From Mucilaginibacter gotjawali (GTDB lineage: Bacteria; Bacteroidota; Bacteroidia; Sphingobacteriales; Sphingobacteriaceae): DNA of 64,000 nt. The stretch covers positions 3,472,001-3,536,000 of the forward strand of contig NZ_AP017313.1 of assembly GCF_002355435.1 (NCBI RefSeq), in the 5' to 3' direction. How positions within the stretch are numbered: position 1 is the first letter of the stretch; each line of letters begins with the position of its first letter. The position numbers were made by a program, and so were the translations under genes. This document shows, in pieces, positions 17,641 through 27,191 of the stretch. The notes under the pieces were generated by a model. It had not been told where the DNA came from, did no database searches, and saw only the letters and a program-made list of their open reading frames with translations.

Positions 17641-19785
17641 ATGAAAATCAATTACAGAGAAATAAAAAGCTTTTTTTACAGCCAGTATTTCTCTGACGGT
17701 TTGCGGATGACTACCGGAATCCTGCTGCCATCACTTATCGCTCTGCAATTTAACCATTTCGATGTAGGGCTTACCCTTTCCCTTGGTGCATTATGCATTT
17801 GCACGATAGATACCCCTGGCCCATTAATGCACAAACGGAACGCGATGGCCATCGGCAACCTTTTTCTGTTCGCGGTAGCGGTGATCACAGGCTTTGCAAG
17901 GTTAAATGTTTTTACACTGGGGCTGGAGGTAACTTTGCTGTCGTTCCTGTTTTCAATGTTTACCATCTATGGCAACAGGGCCGCATCGGTTGGAACTTCT
18001 GCCCTCCTGGTGATGATATTTATGATGGACAAAGCCGAAAAACCTGAAGAGGTTTTAGGATACAGCGCCATTATTTTATTAGGGGGCATATGGTACATGC
18101 TTTTCAGCCTGGTATTTTTTGGTATCCGGCCATATCGCGCAGCACAGCAAACCCTCGGCGAAAACATTGCAGATATTGCCGATTTTTTACGCATAAAAGC
18201 CGATTTTTATTTACCTGACACCGATATTGACGAAAATTACCGGAAACTGGTTAGCCAGCAGATTAAAGTTAGCCAGCACCAGGACGCAGTAAGGGAACTG
18301 CTGTTTAAAAGCCGGGTGATGGTAAAGGAATCAACCAGCGCCAGCCGGATCCTGCTGCTGACTTTTGTAGATTTAGTAGACATGTTTGAACAGATCATGG
18401 CTACCCATTACGATTACAGCCATATCCGCTCAAAGTATAAGGATACCGGGGTATTAAATGAGATTGCCATTGTACTGCAGCATATGGCCGAAGAAATGGA
18501 CAATATTTCCTTTATGGTGATCTCCAATACCCGCAATAAGTTTAAAGGGGATTTTATTGAAGAACTGGAACAGTTAAAAAGCCGGATAGATGCCTTAGGG
18601 AAAAACGAACAGGGAACCAGCAACCTGGCGTTAAAAAAGATCCTGATCAACCTGCGCGATCTTAACGACCGGATAAAGAGTATATACAAGTATTATAATT
18701 CAAAGTATTCAGAAACCCTTATGGGCGGGGTTTATGATGAGGAATATGCCAAATTTGTTACCCACCAGGATTATGCGCCGCATATCTTTTTTGATAACTT
18801 TTCTTTTTCATCTACCGCCTTTAAGCATGCCTTGAGGGTATCGCTGGTTTGCCTGGTTGGTTTTATCCTGGCCAAAACCATAGCCAACGGCCACCATAGC
18901 TACTGGATCCTGCTAACGATTATCGTGATATTGAAACCGGGCTTCAGTTTATCCAAACAGCGCAATTACCAGCGGCTTATAGGTACGGTTATCGGGGGCA
19001 TAGCGGGGATTATAATCCTGCGGTTTATACCCAACCGTGATACCCAATTCATTTTGCTGATTATTTTTATGATAGGCACCTACAGCTTTACCCGGTTAAA
19101 TTACGTGGTAAGCGTGTTGTTTATGACGCCTTATGTACTTATCCTTTTTAAATTCCTGGGCGTTGGATTGCTGGTACGGGAGCGGGAAATTGATACCTTA
19201 ATAGGTTCAACTATCGCTTTTATAGCCAGTTACTTATTATTCCCCAGCTGGGAATATGACAATATACAGGATAGGTTGAAAGATGTAATTTATGCCAATT
19301 TAAATTACCTGGTAAAAATAGCGGAAAGCATTACCGGCATTGAAGTGGGTACCATTGAATATAAACTGGCGCGTAAAGATGTATTTGTGAAATCAGCCAA
19401 TCTTTCGGCCTCTTTTGAGCGGATGACCTCAGAACCCAAACGCCGGCAAAAAAACGTAAAAGATGTACATAAATTTGTGGTGCTTAACCATATCCTTTCC
19501 TCTTATATCGCTACGGTAGCTTCCACCATTTCGGGCAAAAAAAAATACCAGAACCAGGCGGAGGACATAAAACTGATCAAAAAAAGCATAGCGGTATTGA
19601 ATGATACCAGTGAAAAGCTGGGCGGAAAGTTAATTGACTTTAAGAGAGGGAAACCCGCCCCTGCAAGTACGCCCGCCCTGCCATTAACCCAGCATGACGA
19701 CATCTTGTTGAAGGAGCAGCTGGGCTTTATCAATAGGATCAGTGTGGATATTGCAAGGGTAACGGAGAGTATTGTTGGTTCATAG
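17641..19785 (+). CDS. FUSC family (YccS/YhfK-like) inner-membrane protein
   Basis: A 714-residue protein with the two-block plan of the fusaric-acid-resistance/YccS group. An N-terminal cluster of about five membrane helices (residues 15-165) is followed by a long soluble helical part (170-390), a second membrane cluster (about 400-540, including SYWILLTIIVILKPGFS), and a cytoplasmic tail. Relatives are proposed to export aromatic acids or other small compounds, but the substrate here is unknown. It is transcribed alone and has no adjacent HlyD-like partner, unlike AaeAB-type pumps. Confidence 0.85.
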   Translation: MKINYREIKSFFYSQYFSDGLRMTTGILLPSLIALQFNHFDVGLTLSLGALCICTIDTPGPLMHKRNAMAIGNLFLFAVAVITGFARLNVFTLGLEVTLLSFLFSMFTIYGNRAASVGTSALLVMIFMMDKAEKPEEVLGYSAIILLGGIWYMLFSLVFFGIRPYRAAQQTLGENIADIADFLRIKADFYLPDTDIDENYRKLVSQQIKVSQHQDAVRELLFKSRVMVKESTSASRILLLTFVDLVDMFEQIMATHYDYSHIRSKYKDTGVLNEIAIVLQHMAEEMDNISFMVISNTRNKFKGDFIEELEQLKSRIDALGKNEQGTSNLALKKILINLRDLNDRIKSIYKYYNSKYSETLMGGVYDEEYAKFVTHQDYAPHIFFDNFSFSSTAFKHALRVSLVCLVGFILAKTIANGHHSYWILLTIIVILKPGFSLSKQRNYQRLIGTVIGGIAGIIILRFIPNRDTQFILLIIFMIGTYSFTRLNYVVSVLFMTPYVLILFKFLGVGLLVREREIDTLIGSTIAFIASYLLFPSWEYDNIQDRLKDVIYANLNYLVKIAESITGIEVGTIEYKLARKDVFVKSANLSASFERMTSEPKRRQKNVKDVHKFVVLNHILSSYIATVASTISGKKKYQNQAEDIKLIKKSIAVLNDTSEKLGGKLIDFKRGKPAPASTPALPLTQHDDILLKEQLGFINRISVDIARVTESIVGS

Positions 19786-19808
19786 TTGATGGTTCATAGT
19801 TCATAGCC
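19786..19808. repeat. Short GTTCATAGT stutter after the FUSC gene
   Basis: Immediately after the stop codon the sequence repeats TTCATAGTT with small changes. It is a short member of the locus-specific stuttered spacers. Confidence 0.4.
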
Positions 19809-19907
19809 TGAAGTTATCTGAATACCTCGCATAGCCCCTCTGTCCCTGCGGAATACTCTTCGAGATAATCTGCGAAGACAGAATTATATCAGCTTGTCAA
19901 ATCATTT

Positions 19908-20645
19908 CTACTTAGCTAATGTTGTAACAGCGATAATAACACCAAAATTACCACCCGTTTGTGTCCACTTTTTTTCGGGCAAATAAGTCTTTGAAACAAA
20001 ACCGTCTAGATACAAGGCATTTTTGCAGCCGATACTTTTGAAATATTTGGCAAAATCGTAAAAGTTTATTCCTGATTTCGACATCGCGAACACTATTCTA
20101 TTGCCTGGTAATATCCCTACCCCATTTCTTATATTCAAGTTTGTTGAATTTTCTTTAAAGGCTGGATGTATTTCCCCATCGATTACCAACATCGGCCCGG
20201 ATTGCGTCGCATATTTTATTTTTTTATTATTGGTAAAGGTCGCGGTTGTGCAAATAACTGGTATGTCATCTTTGGTAATGTAAAAAACGCCATTTGGTTT
20301 CAGGTAAAAATTCCCGCTGCTACTTGTAGTATCTAAAGATGACAAGACTTTTTGGTCTTCGATAAAAAGGCCCTGTGGCGAGTTGTCCGGTTTGTACATC
20401 CCTCCGTTCGTGGCAAACACAAGGGTTCGTTTATGTTTATTGAGCCATGTTTTTAAATTTTGGATATTCCGGAAAATTTCATTTTGATCATTTTTCCAAT
20501 ATAGTTTTATTTCTCCTCTTCTAGCGTCAGCGATATAACTCACAAACCTGTCGTCTTCTGTTTGGACCTTTTTAGCAAAAACAAATATTCCAAAAATGGT
20601 AAAAAACAGAATAGTAGCAAGTAAGATGATAGAGTTCCTTTTCAT
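19908..20645 (-). CDS. Phosphodiester glycosidase (NAGPA-type) domain protein
   Basis: A 245-residue protein with an N-terminal membrane anchor or signal segment (residues 7-24), so the domain lies outside the cytoplasm. Family segments are TLVFATNGGMYKPDNSPQGL (near 80), NGVFYITKDD, YATQSGPMLVIDG (near 155) and KNALYLDGFVS (near 215), matching the phosphodiester glycosidase domain of mammalian uncovering enzyme and bacterial YngK-type proteins. It probably cleaves a sugar phosphodiester in an envelope glycan, target unknown. It is in tandem with phoH on the minus strand with a 31-base gap, so the two may share a transcript. Confidence 0.82.
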   Translation of the reverse strand: MKRNSIILLATILFFTIFGIFVFAKKVQTEDDRFVSYIADARRGEIKLYWKNDQNEIFRNIQNLKTWLNKHKRTLVFATNGGMYKPDNSPQGLFIEDQKVLSSLDTTSSSGNFYLKPNGVFYITKDDIPVICTTATFTNNKKIKYATQSGPMLVIDGEIHPAFKENSTNLNIRNGVGILPGNRIVFAMSKSGINFYDFAKYFKSIGCKNALYLDGFVSKTYLPEKKWTQTGGNFGVIIAVTTLAK

Positions 20646-20676
20646 GATGCAGGATGGTATTTTTTCTGTTTATCAA

Positions 20677-22029
20677 TTACAACAACTCCGTAGCTAAATT
20701 AGCCAACTCGCTGCGCTCCCCTTTTTGCAGGGTAATATGCGCATAAAGCGGGTGGCCTTTGGCCTTATCAATCAGATAACTCAGTCCGTTACTTTCTGCA
20801 TCCAGGTATGGGGTATCTATCTGGTAAATATCGCCTGTAAACACAAACTTGCTATTTTCGCCGGCACGGGAAATGATAGTTTTTACTTCGTGCGGGGTCA
20901 GGTTCTGGGCCTCATCGACAATAAAAAAGATCTTGCTCAGCGTGCGTCCGCGGATGAAGGCCAGCGGGGCGATGGAAATTTTATCGTTGGCCACCAGTTC
21001 ATCAATTTTTGCCTGCATTTTATCATCATCGGCAAACTGGTCTTTAATAAATTTAAGGTTATCCCATATCGGCGCCATATAGGGGTCGATCTTTGACTTG
21101 ATATCGCCCGGCAAAAAGCCGATGTCCTTATTACTCAACGGCACAATGGGCCTGGTAACAAAGATCTGCCTGAAATTTTTACGCTGCTCCAGCGCGCTGG
21201 CAAGGGCGAGTAAAGTTTTGCCGGTGCCCGCGTTTCCCTGTATAGACACCAGTTTAATATCCGGGTGCAGCAGGGCATGGATAGCAAAGGCTTGTTCAAT
21301 ATTTTTAGGAAAAATATTAAAAACCGGCTGTTCGGTTATTTTTTCCAGCTGGGCCGTTTTTGAATTGTAAAAACCCGGTACCGAACCCTTTTTACCGTTT
21401 AAAATATAAAAATGATTGCTGGTATGGGGCTGCATTTCAAAGCTGCCGGCTCCTACTGTTTCTGATTTATTAAGCTGGCTGATGAGTTTTTCGGGTACTT
21501 TATGTAAAGTAGTTTCGCCTGTGTAAAGCTCATCCAGGTTTTTAATTTTTCCCGTCTCGTAATCTTCGGCGTGCAGGTTAAGCGATTTGGCCTTTAGCCG
21601 CAGGCAAATATCTTTTGATACCAGCACTACCTTTTTATCCGGGTATTCTTCCTGCAGGCCCAAAGCGGCATTCAGGATGCGGTGATCAACTTTATCTGAA
21701 CCAAAAACAGCTTCGGCATCAATCCCCAGGTTTTTGGTGTCCATGATCACCTTAAAGTTGCCCTTACTTTTCCCGTTAAGGGGCCGCCACAGGTTGATTA
21801 AGTGATTGTGAGAAATATCGTCCATCAGCCTGATAAAGCTGCGGGCCTCAAAATTGCGGGTATCGTTGCCGCTTTTCATGTTATCCAGCTCTTCCAGCAC
21901 CTGGATAGGGATGGCCACATCATGTTCCTGGAAATTTTCAAACGCATTATGATCATATAAGATCACCGAGGTATCTAAAACAAATATTTTTGGCCTTCCG
22001 TCCTGCCTGGTTTTGCCTTCCTTGCTCAT
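20677..22029 (-). CDS. PhoH family ATPase with N-terminal PIN domain
   Basis: A 450-residue two-domain protein of the PhoH2 type. A PIN-like nuclease domain covers residues 1-150 (VLDTSVILYDHNAFENF with Asp18, and QVLEELDNMKSG), and a PhoH ATPase domain covers residues 240-450, with P-loop GNAGTGKTLLAL, RPIVPLSNKDIGFLPGD and Walker B FFIVDEAQNL. PIN-PhoH fusions are ATP-dependent RNA unwinding and cleaving proteins in the characterised cases. The upstream 390 bases contain hairpins and a possible leader ORF. Confidence 0.92.
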   Translation of the reverse strand: MSKEGKTRQDGRPKIFVLDTSVILYDHNAFENFQEHDVAIPIQVLEELDNMKSGNDTRNFEARSFIRLMDDISHNHLINLWRPLNGKSKGNFKVIMDTKNLGIDAEAVFGSDKVDHRILNAALGLQEEYPDKKVVLVSKDICLRLKAKSLNLHAEDYETGKIKNLDELYTGETTLHKVPEKLISQLNKSETVGAGSFEMQPHTSNHFYILNGKKGSVPGFYNSKTAQLEKITEQPVFNIFPKNIEQAFAIHALLHPDIKLVSIQGNAGTGKTLLALASALEQRKNFRQIFVTRPIVPLSNKDIGFLPGDIKSKIDPYMAPIWDNLKFIKDQFADDDKMQAKIDELVANDKISIAPLAFIRGRTLSKIFFIVDEAQNLTPHEVKTIISRAGENSKFVFTGDIYQIDTPYLDAESNGLSYLIDKAKGHPLYAHITLQKGERSELANLATELL

Positions 22030-22111
22030 GTGCGTCTAAATTAGTTAATTTCAGCCGGGAGGGAAAATAGAAATTATATATTGACGGAAAAAAAATCGGG
22101 TAAAAAGCGAA

Positions 22112-22146
22112 AACGGAAGCCTCTTCTTGCGATTCGACTTCCGTTT
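22112..22146 (-). terminator. Hairpin with T-rich tail upstream of phoH
   Basis: Arms AACGGAAG (22112-22119) and CTTCCGTT (22138-22145) pair around an 18-base loop. On the minus strand the tail reads TTTTCGCTTTTT. A second stem of about 10 bp (ATGTTTGACC/GGTTAAACAT on the minus strand) lies just upstream at about 22160-22181. It could terminate or attenuate a leader before phoH. Confidence 0.55.
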
Positions 22147-22354
22147 CCTGACCCTATGTTTAACCGTGGTCAAACATATGGCATCAAGTTTTGTGTATTT
22201 TAACCGACCTGCTATTCTGTTGTCCTTGCGGGCATTGATTCCTTTCAGTTCATCAGTGGTGTTTGCTTTTCTCCGTAAAAAATTGCAAGCCTGCTGATCC
22301 TCATTTAATTACCTTCTTTTTCAGCGACTTTCGCCGTTTTCATTTTTGGGTAAC

Positions 22355-22480
22355 TCAGGGTACTTCCGTGATCTTTAGCTCGCCCTGGGGTCCGCCCGAT
22401 TCAGTTCCGTATTCCTGTGAGATGTCAAAGTACGTCGTTCTTGATGATTCTAATGTAGGGCCTGACTGAATATTTGTCAA
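22355..22480 (-). CDS. Possible 41-residue leader ORF upstream of phoH
   Basis: A TTG-started ORF whose product contains SSRTTYFDISQEYG, then SGGPQGELKITEVP at the C-terminus. It is acidic and has no signal or membrane segment. It is followed by short ORFs and two hairpins before phoH. There is no recognised family. The only support is its length in a spacer and its position, so it could be chance or part of a structured RNA. Confidence 0.25.
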   Translation of the reverse strand: MTNIQSGPTLESSRTTYFDISQEYGTESGGPQGELKITEVP

Positions 22481-22773
22481 GCTTTTTTTTTATTTTTTAT
22501 TAACAGGTTTTTAACAATTTTATACCATGTAGTTTATATTGATTTATAAAAGATTTAGGGTGATATATTACAATTATCCGGAGTTATTAACATCATAGTT
22601 ATTCACATAATAGCCTAAAAATCGCTTATTGCAGATTGATAGATATTCTTAAATACTGAATTTTATAATTTTTTTTTTTTAAAGAGAGCAAAACACCACT
22701 GTTTTTAACCCTTTTTTTGGCTTGCAAAAGAGAGGGTAAACAATAATTTATTAACAAACCGCTTTTCCTTTTA

Positions 22774-22808
22774 ACGCCTTCTCCTTTGGAGAGGGTTGGG
22801 TGAGGCCA
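22774..22808. repeat. CTCACC element, right half only
   Basis: Contains CTCCTTTGGAGAGGGTTGGG and ends in GTGAGGCC, matching the end of the longer copies at 30551-30682 and 35838-36159. Confidence 0.6.
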
Positions 22809-22897
22809 CTTTTATAAATATTTTAAAAACTTGCTATTGCTAAAGATTTCCGTTAAATATGTACAACAATCAATTACCAGCCATTTAAACCAAATTA

Positions 22898-24145
22898 ATG
22901 AAACGCAGCTATTACATTGTAGCATTAATCATGCTCACTTTTTTTGTGATTTCCTTTTTAACAAATATCATAGGCCCGCTGGGCCCTGAGTTTATAAAGG
23001 ATTTTAAATTGAGTACCGGGATGGCTGGCGTATTGCCGTTTGCATTCTTTATCGCCTACGGGGTAATGTCTATCCCCTCAAGCATGCTGGTACAGAAGTA
23101 TAATGAAAAGGTGATCATGACTGCTGCATTTGTTGTCGCGTTCCTGGGGGCGTTACTTTTAGCTGCCGAGCCGAATTACCTGACCGCTGTTTTATCCTTG
23201 TTTTTAATAGGTTGCGGAATGGCCATGCTGCAGGTAGTGATCAACCCTTTATTAAGAACCGCAGGCGGGGAGGAAAATTATGCTTTTACCTCTGTTCTGG
23301 CACAATTGATATTTGGCGGTGCTTCATTTGTAAGCCCGTTTGTGTATTCGTACCTGGTATTAAATTTGGCGCAGGGAAACCATTCGGGTATTTTTTCGGT
23401 ATTGCAACCTTTGGTGCCGCATGATCTGCCCTGGATCTCGCTATACTGGCTTTTCACCGTGATCTGCGTTTTTATGTTTGCCGTTTTGCTGCTCTCGCGG
23501 TTTCCGAAAGTTGAGTTAAACGAGGATGAAAAAGCGGGGCCATGGGCCACGCATGTGATGCTTTTTAAAAAGCCTGTTGTTATTTTATATTTTATCGCAC
23601 TGTTCAGTTACGTAGGGACTGAACAGGGCGTATCCTACTGGATGTCTGAATTTCTGTTCCGCTATCATCATTTCAATTCCGAAACTACCGGCGCGCATGC
23701 GGTAGGCTATTTTTGGGGATTGATGACTGCCGGCGGTGTTTTGGGTTTGTTTTTATTAAAACTGATGGATAGCCGTAAACTGCTGGTGCTGTTTACCATC
23801 CCTGCAATTATTGCTTTAACATTTGGCCTTTTTGGCAGCGCGCAGGTTTCCTTATATGCTTTCCCGATAGTTGGTTTCTTTATGTCGGTAATGTATCCTA
23901 TTATTTTCTCGCTGGCATTGAGTTCGGTAGATGAGCATCATGGTTCATTTGCGGGCATTTTGGTAACAGGCATTATTGGAGGCGCCGGCATTCAGCTGCT
24001 TATCGGCGGACTTGGTGACCTGGTTGGACTGCGGGCGGCAATGATGGTGCTTTACATTACTTTTGGCTATATGCTAAGCATTGGTTTTTGGGCGAAACCA
24101 TTGATTACCAATAAAACTATATTTGACACCAAAGATAAAGTATAA
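22898..24145 (+). CDS. Sugar MFS transporter (FucP-like)
   Basis: A 415-residue major-facilitator protein with twelve predicted membrane helices, opening with a membrane segment (YYIVALIMLTFFVISFLTN) directly followed by GPLGPEFIKDF, the arrangement of the FucP/GlcP sugar:proton symporters. Likely inner-membrane uptake of a monosaccharide. Seven bases separate it from the ROK sugar kinase gene, so the pair probably imports and then phosphorylates the same sugar, perhaps glucose, mannose or an epimer. The exact sugar cannot be read from the sequence. Confidence 0.88.
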   Translation: MKRSYYIVALIMLTFFVISFLTNIIGPLGPEFIKDFKLSTGMAGVLPFAFFIAYGVMSIPSSMLVQKYNEKVIMTAAFVVAFLGALLLAAEPNYLTAVLSLFLIGCGMAMLQVVINPLLRTAGGEENYAFTSVLAQLIFGGASFVSPFVYSYLVLNLAQGNHSGIFSVLQPLVPHDLPWISLYWLFTVICVFMFAVLLLSRFPKVELNEDEKAGPWATHVMLFKKPVVILYFIALFSYVGTEQGVSYWMSEFLFRYHHFNSETTGAHAVGYFWGLMTAGGVLGLFLLKLMDSRKLLVLFTIPAIIALTFGLFGSAQVSLYAFPIVGFFMSVMYPIIFSLALSSVDEHHGSFAGILVTGIIGGAGIQLLIGGLGDLVGLRAAMMVLYITFGYMLSIGFWAKPLITNKTIFDTKDKV

Positions 24146-24152
24146 CAGATAG

Positions 24153-25001
24153 ATGACTCACAAACACGTTATAGGAATTGACCTGGGCGCCACGAATATC
24201 CGGGGAGCTGTGGTTAATGACAAGGATCTCTCCGAAATCATCTCGAGGCGGATCAAAAGAAAAGGGACTGAAGAGCAGGTACTGGAGGATGTTTATTCCC
24301 TGATAGATGTATTGATGGATAAAAACATTAAAGCCATCGGCATTGGCGTGCCCAGCGTAGTGGATGTAAAAAAAGGTATTGTTTATGACGTGATCCATAT
24401 CCCGTCCTGGAAAGAAGTTCATTTAAAAGAACTGCTGGAAGCCCGTTACAGGCTCCCTGTTTTTATCAACAACGATGCCAATTGCTTTGCATTGGGCGAA
24501 CATTACTTCGGCAAAGGTAAGGGGGTTACTGATATGATCGGTTTAACCATCGGCACCGGGCTGGGTGCCGGCATTATCATTAACAACCACTTGTATGCGG
24601 GCCGTAACTGCGGGGCCGGGGAATTTGGGATGGTTGACTATTTAAAGAAAAACTATGAGTACTATGCAAGCGGTTCCTTTTTTCATAATGTTTATGGCCT
24701 GAGCGGCGAACAAGTGTTTAAAAAAGCAAAAAAGGGTGATGAGGAAGCATTAAAACTTTATGCTGAACTGGGTAAACACTTAGGCAATGCGATTAAAATG
24801 ATCATGTACACCTATGATACTGAACTGATTATTTTAGGAGGATCGGTAGCGCTTGCTTATGATTTCTTTGAAAAAGCGATGTGGGAACGCATCAAAACAT
24901 TTGAATTTCCTAAAAGCATCGGTAACCTTAAAATTGAAACCTCCGCTTTAGCCAATAGCGGGATTTTGGGAGCGGCTGCGTTATATTACGATGCGGAGTA
25001 A
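24153..25001 (+). CDS. ROK family sugar kinase
   Basis: A 282-residue ROK kinase. The ATP phosphate loop IGIDLGATNIRGAVV is at residues 6-20, the sugar-binding Asn-Asp in FINNDANCFALGEHYFG near 105-121, and LTIGTGLGAGIIINN near 130. The usual ROK zinc site CxCGxxGCxE is absent; the equivalent region reads CGAGEFGMVDYLKKN. It belongs to the subset of ROK kinases without that metal centre. Its partner is the upstream MFS sugar importer. The product is a hexose 6-phosphate by inference. Confidence 0.88.
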   Translation: MTHKHVIGIDLGATNIRGAVVNDKDLSEIISRRIKRKGTEEQVLEDVYSLIDVLMDKNIKAIGIGVPSVVDVKKGIVYDVIHIPSWKEVHLKELLEARYRLPVFINNDANCFALGEHYFGKGKGVTDMIGLTIGTGLGAGIIINNHLYAGRNCGAGEFGMVDYLKKNYEYYASGSFFHNVYGLSGEQVFKKAKKGDEEALKLYAELGKHLGNAIKMIMYTYDTELIILGGSVALAYDFFEKAMWERIKTFEFPKSIGNLKIETSALANSGILGAAALYYDAE

Positions 25002-25003
25002 TT

Positions 25004-25082
25004 GATTTGAAAATTAGATGATTTGAAGATTTGAAAATGATAATAATTTTCAAATTACCACATTTTCAAATCTTCAAATTAA
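25004..25082. repeat. Inverted GATTTGAAAAT-unit spacer
   Basis: The left arm repeats GATTTGAA/GATTTGAAAAT and the right arm its complement (TTTTCAAAT, CTTCAAATT), forming a long AT-rich hairpin between the convergent ROK and guaB stops. The same unit fills 29850-29998. Confidence 0.6.
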
Positions 25083-25093
25083 TAATCGCCGGT

Positions 25094-26563
25094 CTACCTC
25101 GAATAATTCGGTGCTTCCTTAGTGATAGTAATATCATGTGGATGGCTTTCGCGCATACCGGCTGCTGTAATCCTCACAAACTTGGCTTTTTGTAATCCTT
25201 CTATGGTTGCAGCACCGCAATAGTGCATTCCGGCCCGTAATCCGCCGATGTACTGGTAGATCACTTCCGCAAGCATACCTTTGTAAGGTACTCGGCCAAC
25301 GATACCTTCCGGAACCAGTTTGGTCACCACATCCGTTTCATCCTGGAAATAACGGTCTTTCGAGCCTTTATCCATGGCCTCAACCGAACCCATACCGCGG
25401 TATGATTTAAATTTGCGGCCCTCGTATAAAATAGTTTCGCCGGGAGATTCTTCAACGCCTGCAAATAATGAGCCGGCCATAATGGAGCTTGCACCCGCGC
25501 CAATTGCTTTAACAATATCGCCTGTTTGTTTGATGCCGCCGTCTGCAATGATTGGGATCCCCCTGCCCTGCATGGCTTTGGCACATTCATAAACCGCAAA
25601 CAACTGCGGAACGCCTACCCCGGCAACAATACGTGTGGTACAGATAGAACCCGGTCCTATGCCCACTTTTATCGCATCAGCACCGGCATCGGCTAATGCA
25701 ATAGCGCCGTCAGCGGTTGCTACGTTGCCGGCTATTACCTGCAGATCAGGGTATAGTTGTTTTACCAGCCTAACCATGTCCAGTACCCCTTTGGAGTGGC
25801 CGTGCGCGGTATCAACAGTTATCACGTCAACACCCGCGTTAAAAAGGGCTTTAACCCGCTCCACATTTTCAGGCGAAACACCCACCGCTGCGCCTACCCG
25901 CAAACGGCCGTATTCATCTTTGCAGGCGCTTGGGAAGTTTTTGAATTTTTGTATATCCTTAAAGGTGATCAGGCCGCGTAAAACGCCATCCTTATCAACC
26001 ACCGGCAGTTTTTCAATTTTATAATTCTGAAGAATTTCCTCGGCTTGTAAAAGCGTGGTACCTTCGGGTGCAGTGATCAGGTTGGTTTTGGTCATTACCT
26101 CTTCTACCGGGCGGTTCATATCTTTTTGAAAACGAAGATCGCGGTTAGTAATGATGCCCATCAATTTGCCGCCACCGTTAACGATCGGGATACCCCCTAT
26201 CCGGTATTCGCGCATAATTTTTACAGCGTCCGCAACTTCGGCGCCTTCGTGCAGCGTTACCGGGTCCTGGATCATCCCGCTTTCGGAGCGTTTTACCTTG
26301 CGTACTTCATCAGCCTGCGCCTGGATGGTCATATTCTTATGCAAAATACCGATACCTCCCGCCTGCGCTATGGCTATCGCCAGCGAAGATTCGGTAACTG
26401 TATCCATCGCAGCCGAAATGATCGGAATATTTAACCTGATCTTTTTGGTGAGGTACGTGCTGGTATCTACATCGCGTGGTAAAACTTCAGAGTAGGAAGG
26501 GATGAGTAGAACGTCGTCGTAAGTTAATCCTTCGGCAACAAATTTTGAGGGGTCGAGCTCCAT
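25094..26563 (-). CDS. guaB: Inosine-5'-monophosphate dehydrogenase
   Basis: Converts IMP to XMP with NAD+, the first committed step of GMP synthesis. It has 489 residues. The barrel starts with [20 protein letters not shown], two CBS domains are inserted at about residues 95-205 ([27 protein letters not shown]), and the catalytic loop is [13 protein letters not shown] with its Cys at about residue 305. The flap motif [10 protein letters not shown] is intact. It is a single-gene unit. It converges on the ROK gene over a stuttered repeat. Confidence 0.96.
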   Translation of the reverse strand: MELDPSKFVAEGLTYDDVLLIPSYSEVLPRDVDTSTYLTKKIRLNIPIISAAMDTVTESSLAIAIAQAGGIGILHKNMTIQAQADEVRKVKRSESGMIQDPVTLHEGAEVADAVKIMREYRIGGIPIVNGGGKLMGIITNRDLRFQKDMNRPVEEVMTKTNLITAPEGTTLLQAEEILQNYKIEKLPVVDKDGVLRGLITFKDIQKFKNFPSACKDEYGRLRVGAAVGVSPENVERVKALFNAGVDVITVDTAHGHSKGVLDMVRLVKQLYPDLQVIAGNVATADGAIALADAGADAIKVGIGPGSICTTRIVAGVGVPQLFAVYECAKAMQGRGIPIIADGGIKQTGDIVKAIGAGASSIMAGSLFAGVEESPGETILYEGRKFKSYRGMGSVEAMDKGSKDRYFQDETDVVTKLVPEGIVGRVPYKGMLAEVIYQYIGGLRAGMHYCGAATIEGLQKAKFVRITAAGMRESHPHDITITKEAPNYSR

Positions 26564-26691
26564 AGCAAATAATTGTTATTTGCCGGGCAAAGCTAATATT
26601 TTATTTCGGAATTCGGAATTTCGATTTCGGAATTATACGATAAATTTGAAAAATAGACAATTAAATGATCTAACGAAAAACGGTATGAATT

Positions 26692-26961
26692 CTAATAATG
26701 ACCTTTTAAAGAGAAAACGGTAAGGATGACGATCTCATTCTTTTCGTTAACCTCATACACCAATCGATGCTCGTTGGTGATCCTCCTTGACCATGCGCCA
26801 GAAAGCTGGTACTTTAACGGTTCAGGCTTCCCAATCCCTTCAAATGGATTTTCTTGTATGGCATTTATAAGTTTTTGTATTTTATCTTGAATCGCCCTAT
26901 TTCCAGATTTCTTCCAATACTTTAATTCTTCGACAGCCCTTGGAGTATAAATTACTTCCAT
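26692..26961 (-). CDS. Txe/YoeB family mRNA-interferase toxin
   Basis: An 89-residue RelE-fold toxin. The segment GIGKPEPLKYQLSGAWSRR, then EHRLVYEV and the C-terminal KGHY, is diagnostic of YoeB. Glu, Arg and the final His-Tyr of the catalytic set are present, so it looks active as a ribosome-associated mRNA endonuclease. The antitoxin gene lies upstream and overlaps it by 10 bases. The pair sits alone between guaB and the M16 genes. Confidence 0.9.
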   Translation of the reverse strand: MEVIYTPRAVEELKYWKKSGNRAIQDKIQKLINAIQENPFEGIGKPEPLKYQLSGAWSRRITNEHRLVYEVNEKNEIVILTVFSLKGHY

Positions 26962-27149
26962 AGGTCCTCTGTAGCTATCCGAACACCTTTGCCGTTTTTT
27001 ATATCTTCTCTTCCCTGAAGAATTTTTTCAACAAATTCAGGGTCATAAGGACTTTTTTCAGACCTGAAATCGATCTTCATCGCTTTAATAAAAGCCTTCA
27101 ATGCTGTTAATTGCTCCTTTGTTTTGGGTTGTATAATCAGCGTTTCCAT
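26952..27149 (-). CDS. Antitoxin of the YoeB-type pair
   Basis: A 65-residue protein beginning METLIIQPKTKEQLTALKAF, similar to the short DUF2683-type antitoxins of Bacteroidota rather than to the YefM fold. A helical acidic C-terminus (KGVRIATEDLWK) would wrap the toxin. Its stop lies inside the toxin gene, the usual translational coupling of antitoxin first, toxin second. Autoregulation is expected from the family but no operator was identified. Confidence 0.82.
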   Translation of the reverse strand: METLIIQPKTKEQLTALKAFIKAMKIDFRSEKSPYDPEFVEKILQGREDIKNGKGVRIATEDLWK

Positions 27150-27191
27150 AACTCAAATTTACATATTAATTCACTGAATTCCGAAATCATC

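Larger units (their letters stand above)
22030..22897. other. 868-base spacer with structured phoH leader and repeats
   Basis: The left 450 bases, read on the minus strand toward phoH, contain a possible 41-codon ORF and several hairpins ending in a T-rich stem. The right 400 bases are very AT-rich, with a half copy of the CTCACC element at 22774-22808, and should include the MFS promoter. No tRNA, RNase P RNA or tmRNA signature was recognised. Confidence 0.5.

Noticed and set aside
22263..22469. A 68-codon + strand ORF opposite the phoH leader
   Set aside because: Phe/Ser-rich composition, no family, and it lies antisense to the hairpins that fit the phoH direction better.
22090..22480. Possible tmRNA or RNase P RNA
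   Set aside because: No tRNA-like ends or CCA-adjacent acceptor, and none of the conserved core segments of either RNA could be found.
25004..25082. Short repeated units resembling a CRISPR array
   Set aside because: Units are about 10 bases, imperfect and without unique spacers, and the two halves are inverted; no cas genes are present.
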